From Collimonas fungivorans (GTDB lineage: Bacteria > Pseudomonadota > Gammaproteobacteria > Burkholderiales > Burkholderiaceae_D): a stretch of 64,000 nucleotides of DNA. The stretch lies in the NCBI RefSeq assembly GCF_001584145.1, contig NZ_CP013232.1:310001-374000 (forward strand). The letters are read 5' to 3'. The translations under genes and the position numbers were made by a program. This document shows positions 19,501 through 25,059 of the stretch, in pieces. Every line of letters starts with the position of its first letter. The first letter of the stretch is position 1. Under the pieces are notes generated by a model, which worked only from the letters and a program-made list of their open reading frames with translations, had not been told where the DNA came from and searched no databases.

Positions 19501-21434
19501 TCGATCATCACTCCTTTCGGCGTGCCGGTCGAGCCCGAGGTGTAGATCACATAGGCCAGGTGCGATGGCAAGAGCTGGCTGCGGTCCGGGTTGTGGTCCG
19601 GATAGGCATTCCAGGCCGGCGCCTGCAGGTCCAGCAGCGGCAAGCTGGCGGGGATTGTCGTGCGCACCTGCTGCCACTCGCCTTCGATCCCGGCCTGCGT
19701 CAACACCACCCGCGGCGCACTGTCATTCAGCATGTGCGCCAGCCGTTCCGCCGGATAAGCCGGATCCAGCGGCACATAGGCCGCACCCGCCTTCAGCACT
19801 GCCAGCAAGCCGACCACCATGGCTAGACCACGCTCGACGCAGATCGCCACCCGGTCGTCCGGCTGCACACCGAGCTCGCGCAGGTAATGCGCCAGCCGGT
19901 TGGCCTGGCGGTTGAGCTCGCCGTAGCTCAGCTGCTCAGCGCCGTGCACCACGGCCAATGCCTGCGGCGTGTTTGCCGCCTGTGCCTCGAACAGCTGCGG
20001 CAGCAAGGACGATGGATAATCCGCTTGCGTTGCATTCCAGGTCGTGACGATCTGATGGTGCTCCGCTGCAGCGAGCAGCGGCAGCCGGTCGATCGTGCAA
20101 TCCGCGCCGCCGACGACGGCATCCATCAGCAAGGCCATGCGGCTTTGTATCCTGGCGACTTCATCGCGCGTGAAATGACGCGTGTTGTAATCGAACACTA
20201 CCAGCACATCCTGGTCTCGATGGAAATCCCGCACCGACATCGCCAGCGGCGTCTGTTCGAAGCCATGGTCCAGCTTGATGCCGCTGGCCATGCCGTCGCC
20301 CATGGGGAAATCGGTACTGAATACTTCATAGGACAGCGAGACATCGAACAACTGGCGGTAGCCGTTTTGCACGACATTGTGGGCACGGTTGATTTCCACG
20401 ATAGGAAAGCGCTGGTGGCGGTAGCAGCGGCGCAGTTCTTTTGCAACCGCCGCCATCGCGTGGCTGAACGGTTGCCGGCGGTCGAGCGCGATCGCCACCG
20501 GAATGATCGACGAGAACATGCCGAATGTATTTTTTTCGCGAGCGTTGCTGCGGTTATGGATAGGCACGCCGATGACGACTTCGTCCAGGTCGTTGGCGCG
20601 CGCGAAATAAACGCTGGTCAGGGCTAGCATGAAATCCGAGGCGGAAAAACCAAGGGCCGCCGCAAACGCTGTCATCTTCTCGAACAGCGCACGCTCGATG
20701 GACCAGTAGACCTGCTCGCTGGGAGCCAGTGTCTTTGCCGACAGCGCGCTGTCGCCGGCGACCAGCCGCGCCGGCAGCTGGGTGAAACGCTGGCGCCAGA
20801 ATTCCTTGTCGAGCGCAAACCGGGCGGAGGAAAAATAATCCTGGTCCTTGGCGATGAAGTCCAGGTAGGAGGGCGCCGCTTCAGCCACTGTCGTGTCCAG
20901 TCCGAGCAGCCGGTTGTAGCTGCTGGCGATGCTGGCGAAACTCTGCGAGGTGCTGATGCCGTCGGCGACCAGGTGGTGGTAGCACAGCAGCCAGTAATAG
21001 CCTGCAGGACTCACGCGTATCAGTTCCATCTTCCACAGCGGCCCGCCGTGCAGGTCGAACGGTTGCTTGAACACCTGTTCCATGCGCTGCCGGGCGTGCT
21101 GGTCGCCATCGGCTTCGGCGGAAAAATCCAGTACCGGCAAGACAAAATCCACTGACGGCAACACCTGTTGCCGTGCCACGCCGCCGGCTTTGTGCAGCAC
21201 CAGTCGGGCGGCATCGTTTTCCATCGCGAAATGGCGTATCGCTTGCTGCAGCACGAGCGGGTCGATGGCGGCGTCGATTTTTGCCGCCAGGCCGATGTTG
21301 TAGTAAGGGATGTCCGGATTGAGCATCTGGTCCAGCCAGACCACTTGCTGTACGGAAGAAAGTTCATGGATGGACGCTTGGGCGTCGTTGGCCAGCGCGT
21401 CTGGTGCTGCAGATATTTCAACCGGATTCGACAT
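4554..21434 (-). CDS. Five-module non-ribosomal peptide synthetase, lipopentapeptide type
   Basis: 5,626 residues. The start MSNPVEIS was chosen over the ATG at 21479 because AGAGG lies 5 bases upstream. Approximate domain residues: C1 15-455, A1 480-965, T1 975-1045, C2 1095-1530, A2 1545-2055, T2 2070-2135, C3 2185-2610, A3 2640-3130, T3 3145-3210, C4 3230-3680, A4 3700-4195, T4 4210-4275, C5 4295-4740, A5 4760-5250, T5 5270-5335, TE 5360-5626. All five carriers keep LGGHS. Because module 1 opens with a C domain, the first residue is expected to be N-acylated. C2 and C3 carry the HH(I/L)xxxxGD signature of dual epimerising/condensing domains, so residues 1 and 2 should be D. The pocket codes read Leu, Thr, aliphatic-like, Ser, aliphatic-like. 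A single TE should release or cyclise the product. No PPTase or dedicated regulator is visible nearby; the divergent MFS gene is the likely exporter. Product structure is inference. Confidence 0.95.
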   Translation of the reverse strand: MSNPVEISAAPDALANDAQASIHELSSVQQVVWLDQMLNPDIPYYNIGLAAKIDAAIDPLVLQQAIRHFAMENDAARLVLHKAGGVARQQVLPSVDFVLPVLDFSAEADGDQHARQRMEQVFKQPFDLHGGPLWKMELIRVSPAGYYWLLCYHHLVADGISTSQSFASIASSYNRLLGLDTTVAEAAPSYLDFIAKDQDYFSSARFALDKEFWRQRFTQLPARLVAGDSALSAKTLAPSEQVYWSIERALFEKMTAFAAALGFSASDFMLALTSVYFARANDLDEVVIGVPIHNRSNAREKNTFGMFSSIIPVAIALDRRQPFSHAMAAVAKELRRCYRHQRFPIVEINRAHNVVQNGYRQLFDVSLSYEVFSTDFPMGDGMASGIKLDHGFEQTPLAMSVRDFHRDQDVLVVFDYNTRHFTRDEVARIQSRMALLMDAVVGGADCTIDRLPLLAAAEHHQIVTTWNATQADYPSSLLPQLFEAQAANTPQALAVVHGAEQLSYGELNRQANRLAHYLRELGVQPDDRVAICVERGLAMVVGLLAVLKAGAAYVPLDPAYPAERLAHMLNDSAPRVVLTQAGIEGEWQQVRTTIPASLPLLDLQAPAWNAYPDHNPDRSQLLPSHLAYVIYTSGSTGTPKGVMIEHRNLSNLVHWHNAAFDVQSGHRTSCVARLGFDAAVWEIWPTLSVGATLLLLPQDDDAATILAWWREQPLDVSFLPTPMAEYALSNGIGNPHLRHLLTGGDRLRHTPQAGLPFSLVNNYGPTEATVVATSGRLTAADEVLHIGRPIANTQVYLLDSLGQPVPVGVAGELHIGGAGVARGYLNQAELTEQRFVPDPFSSAPGARLYKTGDLARWQADGNLAYLGRNDFQVKIRGFRIELGEIETQLASHAAIREAVVIAREDSPGDKRLVAYIVVNQEIEAETLRVHLSLNLPDYMVPAAYVTLAALPLTPNGKLDRKNLPAPDGDAYAVRAYVAPEGEIETALAAIWSELLQIELIGRHDNFFSLGGHSLLAVTLMEKMRQQGLQAEVRSLFAAPTLAGLAAAIGAESRLVAVPASLIPDGCELVTPAMLPMVALSSAEIAGVVDKVPGGSANVQDIYPLAPLQEGILFHHLMAKEGDPYLLVGLTGFDTRARLDSYLTALQAVIQRHDVLRTAIVWEGVPEPLQVVWRTAPLVQEELILDGDVADQLRARFDPRHTRLDLTQAPLMRTSFAYDAVQRRWVLLTLIHHLVNDHTTLEVVRAEIAAYLQGQEAQLPVPLQFRNYVAQARLGAGTEVHETFFRQMLGDVDETTAPFGLLEVHGDGGGLEESHMQLDAALAQRLRQQARHLGVSAASLCHLAWAQVLARVANRSDVVFGTVLFGRMQGGEGADRMMGLLINTLPLRIKIDAQGAAASVQRTHALLVELMEHEHASLALAQRASAIAAPQPLFSALLNYRHSTPGQTTPAEQAAWEGITRISGEERSNYPLSLSIDDLGSGFALTAQVTPAVGAQRVCSFMATALERLVAALETTPERALDSIDVLPATERHQIVSSWNSAQPSYPGQLLPQLFEAQAAKTPQAVAVVHGAEQLSYDQLNRQANRLAHYLRELGVQPDDRVAICVERGLSMVIGLLAVLKAGAAYVPLDPAYPADRLAHMLNDSAPRVVLTQAGIEGGWQQVRATIAAGLPVLDLQAPAWNAYPDHNPDSSHLAPSDMAYVIYTSGSTGTPKGVMVEHRNVTRLFAATDAWFHFGAEDVWSLFHSFAFDFSVWEIWGALLHGGRLVVVPLETARSAEDFYRLLCREKVTILNQTPSAFRQLIAAQGGSTKTHQLRHVIFGGEALEPATLAPWYAQNQGCATQLINMYGITETTVHVTYQPIEAADTARGGVSPIGVRIPDLTVYLLDAQGEPAPTGVPGELYIGGAGVARGYLNRPELTEQRFIPDPFSQEPDARLYKTGDLARWQADGSLVYLGRNDFQVKIRGFRIELGEIETQLASHPAIREAVVIAREDSPGDKRLVAYIVINQEVDAETLRAHLSLNVPDYMVPAAYVTLEALPLTTNGKLDRKNLPAPDSDAYAVSGYEAPQGETEIALATIWSALLQIERIGRHDNFFSLGGHSLLAVTLMEKMRQQGLQTEVRALFSSPTLAGLAASIGEESRLVEVPANLIPDGCELITPEMLPMVTLSSVEIASVVGNVPGGAANVQDIYPLAPLQEGILFHHLMATEGDPYLLVGLTGFDTRERLQAYLAALQGVIQRHDVLRTAIVWEGVPEPLQVVWRTAPLVQEELILDPADGDVARQLRARFDPRHTRLDLTQAPLMRTSFAYDAVQRRWVLLTLMHHLVSDHTTLEVVHAEIAAHLQGQETQLPVPLQFRNYVAQARLGGNTEVHETFFRQMLGDVDEPTAPFGLLEVHGDGGGLEEGHVRLSAGLSRRLRQQARQLGVSTASLCHLAWAQVLARVANRSDVVFGTVLFGRMQGGEGADRMMGLLVNTLPLRLNIDTQGAAASVRHAHALLAQLMEHEHASLALAQRASAIAAPQPLFSALLNYRHSVLGETSPAEQAIWQGITQISGEERSNYPLSLSIDDLGSDFALTAQVTPTVGAQRVCGFMATALEGLVTALEEAPERAVNSIDVMPTEERHQVVSKWNATQAQHPDQLLAQLFEAQAAKAPQAVAVVHGPAQLSYAELNRQANQLAHHLRQLGVKRNDRVVLQLERSLPLIVAMLAVLKCGAAYLPIDASLPEERKIFMANDSSASVLLTLSGSRWPEQAGLTRINLDQIAASTYAADNLTPGGDDETIAYIMYTSGSTGQPKGVLVPQRGIKRLVLENGYAAFDASDRIAFAANPAFDASTVEIWGALLNGGRIVVIDKEVFLDPLHLAGALEQQGITTLFLTTAVFNQCAAIVPEALSRLRFLMTGGERCDPAAFARVLEAGGPRHLIHCYGPTEATAYATTYEVTAVDAAQATIPIGRPIASTQVYLLDALGEPVPVGVAGEMYIGGAGIARGYLNRDELTAERFIADRFSGRTGALLYRTGDLARWQADGNLVHLGRNDFQVKIRGFRIELGEIEARLASHPSVREAVVIVREDNPGDKRLVAYMVAGEEIDATALRAHLSASMPEYMVPAAYVALATLPLTANGKLDRKHLPAPETEAYAASGYVAPEGESETALAAIWSQLLRVERIGRHDNFFTLGGHSLVAVQMISRIRQAFNIEVAISTLFTYPVLLDFSAELLASGQSVRPPLTAASEAERELLSFAQQRLWFLEQMGGVSHAYHIPLGLQLRGELDRVALVQALERLVFRHEALRTSFVAREDLAAGHGAIQRVAAAGLSHFRLLEHDLRHHPEREAELERLLAEEAARPFDLAQDPLIRGLLLQETRTQHTLLITTHHIVSDGWSTGLLLDEISALYNAYRQGGHDPLPALAVQYPDYAAWQRRWMSGAVLEQQTAYWKQSLAGAPTLLELPTDYPRPPQQDYAGASIETRLDATLTRKLKALSQRHGSTLYMTLLSSWALLLGRLAGQDDVVVGTPAANRNQHEVEHMIGFFVNTLALRINLPQTATVASLLAHVKQQSLAAQQHQEVPFEQVVEHARPVRSMAHSPLFQVMFSWQNAPQGKLQLSGLELTPLAVRQVTAKFDLTLSLGEAGDELAGSLEYATALFEPKTVERYLGYWHRLLEAMVADDAQQIARLPMLGAAEHRQLVTGWNATEVIYPERASLLHQLCEAQAERTPQAVAVEQGSEQLSYADLNRRANQLAHYLRELGVQPDDRVAICAERSLSMVVALLAVLKAGAAYVPLDPAYPADRLAYMLSDSAPRVVLTQAGIAGGWQQVRATIPSNLPVLDLQAPSWNAYPEHNPDSSHLLPSDLAYVIYTSGSTGKPKGVMNEHCGVVNRMLWMQQAYGLEPHDVVLQKTPFSFDVSVWEFFWPLMVGAKLVMAKPDGHKDPRYLNEVIRTAGVTTLHFVPSMLQVFAAHDEAAGCASIVRVMCSGEALPASLVRSFHALLPRAQLHNLYGPTEAAVDVTAWACVAGETPTAIPIGKPVANTSIYILDALGEPAPVGVAGELHIGGVQVARGYLNRPELTEQRFVPDPFSPLPGARLYKTGDLARWQADGNLVYLGRNDFQVKIRGFRIELGEIETQLATHPAIREAVVIAREDTPGDKRLVAYIVVNEEIDAETLRAHLSASMPEYMVPAAYVTLAALPLTPNGKLDRKNLPAPDGDAYAAGAYAAPEGETETALAAIWAELLQVERIGRHDNFFSLGGHSLLAVRMISRLRQAFGVEVALNTLFMHPFFSGFAATLSASDASIRPALTATAGAERELLSFAQQRLWFLEQMGEVRQAYHVPLGLQLRGELDRVALVQALERLVFRHEALRTSFIPQPGHGAVQHVAAADVSHFQLLEHDLRHHPERDAERERLFAEEATAPFDLVRGPLIRGRLLQETRTQHTLLITMHHIVSDGWSIGVLLNEISALYNAYRQGEHDPLPALAVQYPDYAAWQRRWMSGTVLEQHTAYWTESLAGAPTLLELPTDHPRPPQQDYAGAWVDTVLDSALAKKLKALSQRHGTTLHMTLLSSWALLLGRLAGQDDVVIGTPTANRNQQEVEGLIGFFVNTLALRVHLPEHATVATLLAHVRQQSLAAQQHQEIPFEQVVEHTHPVRSMAHSPLFQVMFAWQSAPQGRLSLDGLELTQLPFKQVTAKFDLTLSLGESGDTIAGVLEYATALFERSTVERYLGYWQRLLAAMVEDDTQQIARLAILSADERRRIITTWNATETHNPQAALPQLFEAQAARTPQAVAIVHGVEQLSYAELNRRANQLAHHLLNLGVRPGDRVVLHLDRSSQLIIAELAILKCGAAYVPIDPALPDERKVFMAGDSGAGLVLALAGASWPALAALTRINLDDSAGAAYGMDNLEPAGDDEAIAYIMYTSGSTGQPKGVMVPQRGIKRLVLENGYAAFDASDRIAFAANPAFDASTMEIWGALLNGGRVVVIDKDVFLDPLRFADALDRQGVTTLFITTAVFNQCATIVPEAFGKLRYLLTGGERCDPAAFARVLEAGKPEHLIHCYGPTETTTYATTYEIAAVDPAQATIPIGRPIANTQVYLLDTHGEPVPVGVTGEIYIGGAGVACGYLNRAELTEERFIPDRFSGRPGALLYRTGDLARWQVDGNLVHLGRNDFQVKIRGFRIELGEIEAKLASHPAVREAVVIAREDNPGDKRLVAYIVANENADAEEAGAETLRSYLSVNMPEYMVPAAYVMLAALPLTPNGKLDRKHLPAPAADAYAVGGYVAPEGEIETVLAGIWSELLQIERVGRHDNFFSLGGHSLSILQVVTMLKQKGVRISASDVFTYPTIAGLAEHIAQLNPLETENAAVLIRAGGRQRPLFLMHEGSGLLIYAHMLATHINPDIPVYGLPPVPLDQPQLSTVQSMAARMLGLVRAVQPSGPYRLGGWSFGGALAYEVAQQFINQGQDVEFVGLFDSHCSIGDDDEREWKLGDKQLMLTLLEAAAGNDPVLKAAMEKLKAAAPDIDVPTLLQMARRNGLFPAGFSLQGLLQLMENSRTIIRAYGDYAAQPIGVPVHFYSAVGDTVNEPLRGWGAVVPEMLLRLVPVPGTHQSMMISPHIEVFAHALNTALQPARLEGELASLQP
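4557..5420 (-). other. NRPS thioesterase domain
   Basis: Boundaries are approximate. Alpha/beta-hydrolase fold with nucleophile motif GWSFGG, the acid in LFDSH and the histidine in PGTHQSMM. There is one TE domain only, for hydrolysis or macrocyclisation of the acylated pentapeptide. Confidence 0.88.
5430..8590 (-). other. NRPS module 5: LCL C - A(aliphatic-like) - T
   Basis: Boundaries are approximate. The C domain resembles that of module 4 (HHIVSDGWS). The A domain is a close paralogue of A3 with pocket D-A-M-F-L-G-C-T-Y, again nearest the Val/Ile group. The carrier keeps FFSLGGHSLS but its following helix differs from T1-T4, as expected for a carrier that faces a thioesterase. Confidence 0.75.
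8600..11780 (-). other. NRPS module 4: LCL C - A(Ser) - T
   Basis: Boundaries are approximate. The C domain has SFAQQRLWFLEQM and HHIVSDGWS, typical of LCL domains joining two L residues. The pocket code D-V-W-H-M-S-L-V-D is one conservative change from the standard Ser code DVWHLSLID. Confidence 0.85.
11790..15010 (-). other. NRPS module 3: dual C/E - A(aliphatic-like) - T
   Basis: Boundaries are approximate. The C domain is nearly a copy of that in module 2 and carries HHLMATEGD, predicting D-Thr. The pocket code reads D-A-V-F-M-G-C-A-Y. It is closest in pattern to Val/Ile codes of the DA(F/M)W(I/L)GGTF type, but no exact match is known to me, so the substrate is tentative. Confidence 0.7.
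15020..18290 (-). other. NRPS module 2: dual C/E - A(Thr) - T
   Basis: Boundaries are approximate. The C domain begins NVQDIYPLAPLQEGILF and carries HHLMAKEGD (about 18070-18095), matching the HH(I/L)xxxxGD signature of dual domains; the second motif is HHLVNDH. The pocket code D-F-W-N-I-G-M-V-H is the canonical Thr code. The upstream Leu is therefore predicted D. Confidence 0.85.
18300..21400 (-). other. NRPS module 1: starter C - A(Leu) - T
   Basis: Boundaries are approximate. The C domain has an intact HHLVADG motif and no upstream carrier protein, as in starter C domains that attach a fatty acyl group. Pocket residues aligned by eye to GrsA-PheA positions read D-A-W-F-L-G-N-V-V, the well-known Leu signature. 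The A10 lysine is in NGKLDRKNLP. Confidence 0.85.
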
Positions 21435-21980
21435 AAAAACCTCTAGGCAGTGTTTTGACAACAATCGAAAAATAAGCAAGCGCTCTGGGTCCCCCCGGGC
21501 CGCCGCATGCCACGGCTATATGGATGGCCGACGTCGATTCCCGGGGTGAAGCAGGGTCTTAAGGGATGCTGCTGGAGGCGGTTGCCTCAGTGGCGAGAGA
21601 GCATGGACAAAGCTGCTGAAGGGTGAGCGCGCGCATGGAATTCTCTTGGCTTGGAAACAAATTTGTGACGGACACCAGTTGCAGTAACCGATTTTCGATG
21701 ACGGCGGCCAGCCGCCGCATTGACCGGTTACGAGGCAAAAGTGACAACGATGCTGCAAGTAGGAAACGCAGCAGCATTGTTACTTTACAGAAAGTAAAAA
21801 ACGCCGAAACTGTCACTATTCACAGGTTGTTGCATCGCGGAAAAACCCAGTAGACTAATGCGCACCCAGTCTTTTAATTGCACTTTTCGCAAGATATGTG
21901 GCATTTGCGCCGGCAGCCCAGGCAACCGGTTTTTCCTCCCCCACGCCACGCCAGATTGTTCGAAAGCACAAGCTCCCGCC
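21435..21980. promoter_or_regulatory. Divergent promoter region between NRPS and MFS genes
   Basis: 546 bases (or 423 if the MFS gene starts at 21858) separate the two divergent starts. It is less GC-rich than its flanks. It contains an imperfect inverted repeat, AACGATGCTGC (21746-21756) with GCAGCATTGTT (21771-21781), 10 of 11 positions complementary. No lux-box-like palindrome or confident -35/-10 pair was seen. Confidence 0.5.
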
Positions 21981-23249
21981 ATGACCGAGATGACCGAAGA
22001 ACTAGCGGCAGAAAACGCGGCTCCCGCCGGCCCGGCAGGGCTGCCGCCGGTATTGATGCATCGCGGCTTCCTGTTGCTGATGCTGGGTTCTTTCGCTGCA
22101 TTCCTGGGGGAACAGCTGACCACGGTGGCATTGCCGTGGCTGGTGCTGAAGCTGAGCAACGACAGCCTGGCCTTGGGTACGGTGGTGGCGGTGATGGCGC
22201 TGCCGAAAATCCTGTTCCTGGTGATCGCCGGCGTGCTGGTAGACCGGCACTCGCCGCGCACCGTGCTGATATGCGCCTCGGCCGGCGGCGTCGTGTTGCT
22301 TGCTGGAGTCGGCGTGATGCTGATGTATGACTTGCTGGCGCTGTGGATGATGTATCTGTTTGCCTGCGGGATGGGACTGGCCGGCGCTTTTGCGATTCCG
22401 GCCAGGGTCGCCATACTGCCCAGGCTGATCGATCCACGGCAATTGCAGCCGGCCAACGCGATATTGATGGGCATCACCCAGGTTTCGCTGCTGGGCGGGC
22501 CGCTGCTGGCCGGACTGCTGGCGGCGTCGACGGATGGGCTGGGATTGGTTTTCTTGCTGAATGCGTGCTGTTTCCTGCTCGCCACAGTCACCGTGCCGCG
22601 CTTGCAGCCGCATGCGCAGCCGGCATCGGACCGTCATGTACCGCTGCTTTCCTCCATCGTTCCGGCTGCCAAATGGCTATGGTCAGACGGCGTGCTGAGG
22701 ACGCTGATCGGTTACTGGGCAGTCGTCACTTTGCTGCTGGCCGGACCGGTGCAGGTCGGGTTGCCGTTATGGGTAGATCGCCAGCTGGGCGGCGGCGCTT
22801 CGGCATTCGGGATACTGATTGCCGCCAATGGCCTGGGACAGCTGATCGGTATCGTGTGTTCCGGCCTGCGCGCCAGGAAAGTGGTCCATCTTGGCGTCGC
22901 GGTCTGCCTGATCGACGGCCTGGCCGGCCTGGCCGTGTTCGGCATGGGATTTACCCATGTCCTGGAAGTCGGCCTGGCGCTGATGCTGGCGGTCGGCGTC
23001 GGCGCAGGTTATGTGCAGGTCGGATTGTTCACATGGATACAGCGCCGCATCCCGACCGAGCTGCACGGCCGGGTGCTCAGCATACTGATGCTGGTCCTGA
23101 TCACGATCGCGCCGCTGTCGGCGCTGGTGGCCGGCTACCTGATCCTGTACGTGACGCCGTCCCAGTTGTTCATGTACAGCGGCCTGCTGCTGTCGCTGTT
23201 CGCCACGCTCATGCTGCTGCATCCGAAATTGAGGAAACTGCGGAACTAG
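21981..23249 (+). CDS. MFS permease, EntS-like, candidate lipopeptide exporter
   Basis: 422 residues from ATG 21981, which places the start 26 residues before the first membrane helix. An in-frame ATG at 21858 would add 41 residues with no transporter character; neither has a good ribosome-binding site, so the start is uncertain. About 12 hydrophobic helices are visible. The loop between helices 2 and 3 reads GVLVDRHSPRT, an MFS motif-A-like sequence. The protein resembles the enterobactin-exporter (EntS/MFS_3) group. It is divergent from the NRPS gene and is the only transporter beside it, which supports a role in exporting the peptide. A general drug efflux role is also possible. Confidence 0.8.
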   Translation: MTEMTEELAAENAAPAGPAGLPPVLMHRGFLLLMLGSFAAFLGEQLTTVALPWLVLKLSNDSLALGTVVAVMALPKILFLVIAGVLVDRHSPRTVLICASAGGVVLLAGVGVMLMYDLLALWMMYLFACGMGLAGAFAIPARVAILPRLIDPRQLQPANAILMGITQVSLLGGPLLAGLLAASTDGLGLVFLLNACCFLLATVTVPRLQPHAQPASDRHVPLLSSIVPAAKWLWSDGVLRTLIGYWAVVTLLLAGPVQVGLPLWVDRQLGGGASAFGILIAANGLGQLIGIVCSGLRARKVVHLGVAVCLIDGLAGLAVFGMGFTHVLEVGLALMLAVGVGAGYVQVGLFTWIQRRIPTELHGRVLSILMLVLITIAPLSALVAGYLILYVTPSQLFMYSGLLLSLFATLMLLHPKLRKLRN

Positions 23250-23453
23250 CCGCGTTCTGAATTGCTCACCACGACTGGCCGTCACAAAAATGGCAAACGG
23301 CGATTCGCTGTAGAATATTTCTATACAGAAAGGAACTGTCCTCTTGTGCATTGGTCAGACTTGAAGCAGACGTGATGCTGCCGTCGGCAGGAAGATGGCG
23401 GTTGTGCTTTTCTGTTCGTCCTGTATCTGTTTCAGAAACGGAGTACCACGGTC

Positions 23454-25025
23454 ATGGCAAAAATCCCTCTCCCCGGCAGCGAACGCAGCGCTCCTTTCGA
23501 CGCTAAAATCGTCGGCAGCGCCGCTCCCGCCGAACAGCTCGAAGTGACGATAGTCTTGCGCCGCAACGCAGACCAGGAGCTGTGCGACATCGTCGACAAG
23601 CAATGCACAGGCGAGGCTGCTGCAGCGCATCTTTCGCGTGAAGAGTTCGCCCGCAAATTTTCCGCCACGCCGCAAGACGTGGCCAGGATCACCGCATTTG
23701 CGCAAGGCCACGGCTTGCAGGTGGTGCGCGAAGATCCGGTTTGCAGCACGGTCACCCTGAAGGGAAGCGTGGCGCAGTTCAACCAGATATTCGATGTCGA
23801 CCTGCAGCGCTACGAATCGCATCTTGGCAACTATCGCGGCCGCACCGGCGCGGTCCACATCCCGGCCGAACTGCAGGACATCGTGACAGCGGTGGTCGGC
23901 CTCGACAACCGCCCGCAGGCGCGCCCGCTGTTCCGCCTGCAGCCGCCTATCCGTTTTGCGCCACGCAACACCGCCACCGCCTCCTTTCTGCCGACCCAGT
24001 TTTCATCCCTGTACGATTTCCCCGACAACCTCGGCGCAGGCCAGTGCATAGCCATCATCGAACTGGGCGGCGGTTACCGCGAAGCCGACCAGCAAGCCTA
24101 TTTTTCAAAACTGGGCATCGCGCTGCCGAAGATCACCGCGGTCGCTGTGAACGGCCCGGGCAACCAGCCTAGCGGCGATGCCAACGGCGCCGACGGCGAG
24201 GTGGTGCTGGATATCCAGATCGCCGGCGCACTGGCGCCGGAAGCGCATATCGTGGTGTATTTTTCGACCAATACCGATGCCGGTTTCCTCAACGCGCTTA
24301 ACAGCGCGGTGCATGACAATACCAACAAACCGTCCATCGTCTCGATCAGCTGGGGCAACGCCGAACCGCACTGGACGCAGCAAGCCATGCAGGCTTTCAA
24401 TGCTGCGCTGCAGGCCGCCGCGGCGTTGGGCGTGACGGTGTGCGTCGCCTCCGGCGACAGCGGTTCCAGCGATGGCCTGGCCGGCGGCAACCATGTCGAC
24501 TTTCCGGCATCCAGCCCGTATGTGCTGGCTTGCGGCGGCACCCGCCTGCAGGCGGCGGGCCAGGTAATCGAGAGCGAGGTGGTGTGGAACGGCGGCGCGC
24601 AAGGCGGCGCCGGCGGTGGCGGCGTCAGCGCGGTGTTTGCGCTGCCGGCCTGGCAGCAGAACCTGGTGCTGACCGGCAGCGACGGCAAGCGCCAGCCGCT
24701 GGCCAAGCGCGGCGTGCCGGACGTGGCTGGCAACGCCGATCCGGTTACCGGCTACCAGGTATATATAGACGGCAGCGATGCAGTAGTGGGCGGCACCAGC
24801 GCCGTGGCGCCGCTGTGGGCGGCGCTGCTGGCGCGCATTAATGCGGCCAAGGCGGCCGCCAAGGGTAGCGCGGTCGGTTTCGTGAATCCGCAGCTGTACC
24901 GGCAGCAGGCTGTGTTCCGCGACGTCACGCAGGGCAACAACGGTTATTACGCCGCCGCGCCGGGCTGGGATGCCTGCACCGGACTGGGCAGCCCGGACGG
25001 CAAGAAACTGGCAAGCGCGCTGTAG
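23454..25025 (+). CDS. S53 family serine-carboxyl peptidase (sedolisin/kumamolisin-like)
   Basis: 523 residues. An N-terminal activation domain (pro-kumamolisin) covers about 5-155, including SREEFARKFSATPQDVARI and a FNQIFDVDLQRY segment. The peptidase domain follows from about 175. Catalytic residues visible are E249 and D253 (GADGEVVLD), D335 (ASGDSGSS) and S449 (GGTSAVAPLW). The spacings E-D 4, E-D 86 and E-S 200 equal those of kumamolisin E78/D82/D164/S278. A C-terminal Asp-rich calcium site (FRDVTQGNNGYY, DACTGLGSP) is present. No classical signal peptide is seen, as in many bacterial members. Family enzymes cleave proteins at acid pH. It is followed 34 bases later by an S10 peptidase gene, likely co-transcribed. 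Confidence 0.95.
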   Translation: MAKIPLPGSERSAPFDAKIVGSAAPAEQLEVTIVLRRNADQELCDIVDKQCTGEAAAAHLSREEFARKFSATPQDVARITAFAQGHGLQVVREDPVCSTVTLKGSVAQFNQIFDVDLQRYESHLGNYRGRTGAVHIPAELQDIVTAVVGLDNRPQARPLFRLQPPIRFAPRNTATASFLPTQFSSLYDFPDNLGAGQCIAIIELGGGYREADQQAYFSKLGIALPKITAVAVNGPGNQPSGDANGADGEVVLDIQIAGALAPEAHIVVYFSTNTDAGFLNALNSAVHDNTNKPSIVSISWGNAEPHWTQQAMQAFNAALQAAAALGVTVCVASGDSGSSDGLAGGNHVDFPASSPYVLACGGTRLQAAGQVIESEVVWNGGAQGGAGGGGVSAVFALPAWQQNLVLTGSDGKRQPLAKRGVPDVAGNADPVTGYQVYIDGSDAVVGGTSAVAPLWAALLARINAAKAAAKGSAVGFVNPQLYRQQAVFRDVTQGNNGYYAAAPGWDACTGLGSPDGKKLASAL

Positions 25026-25059
25026 CAGTCCGCGCCTGGGCTTCGAAGAAGGAGGGATC

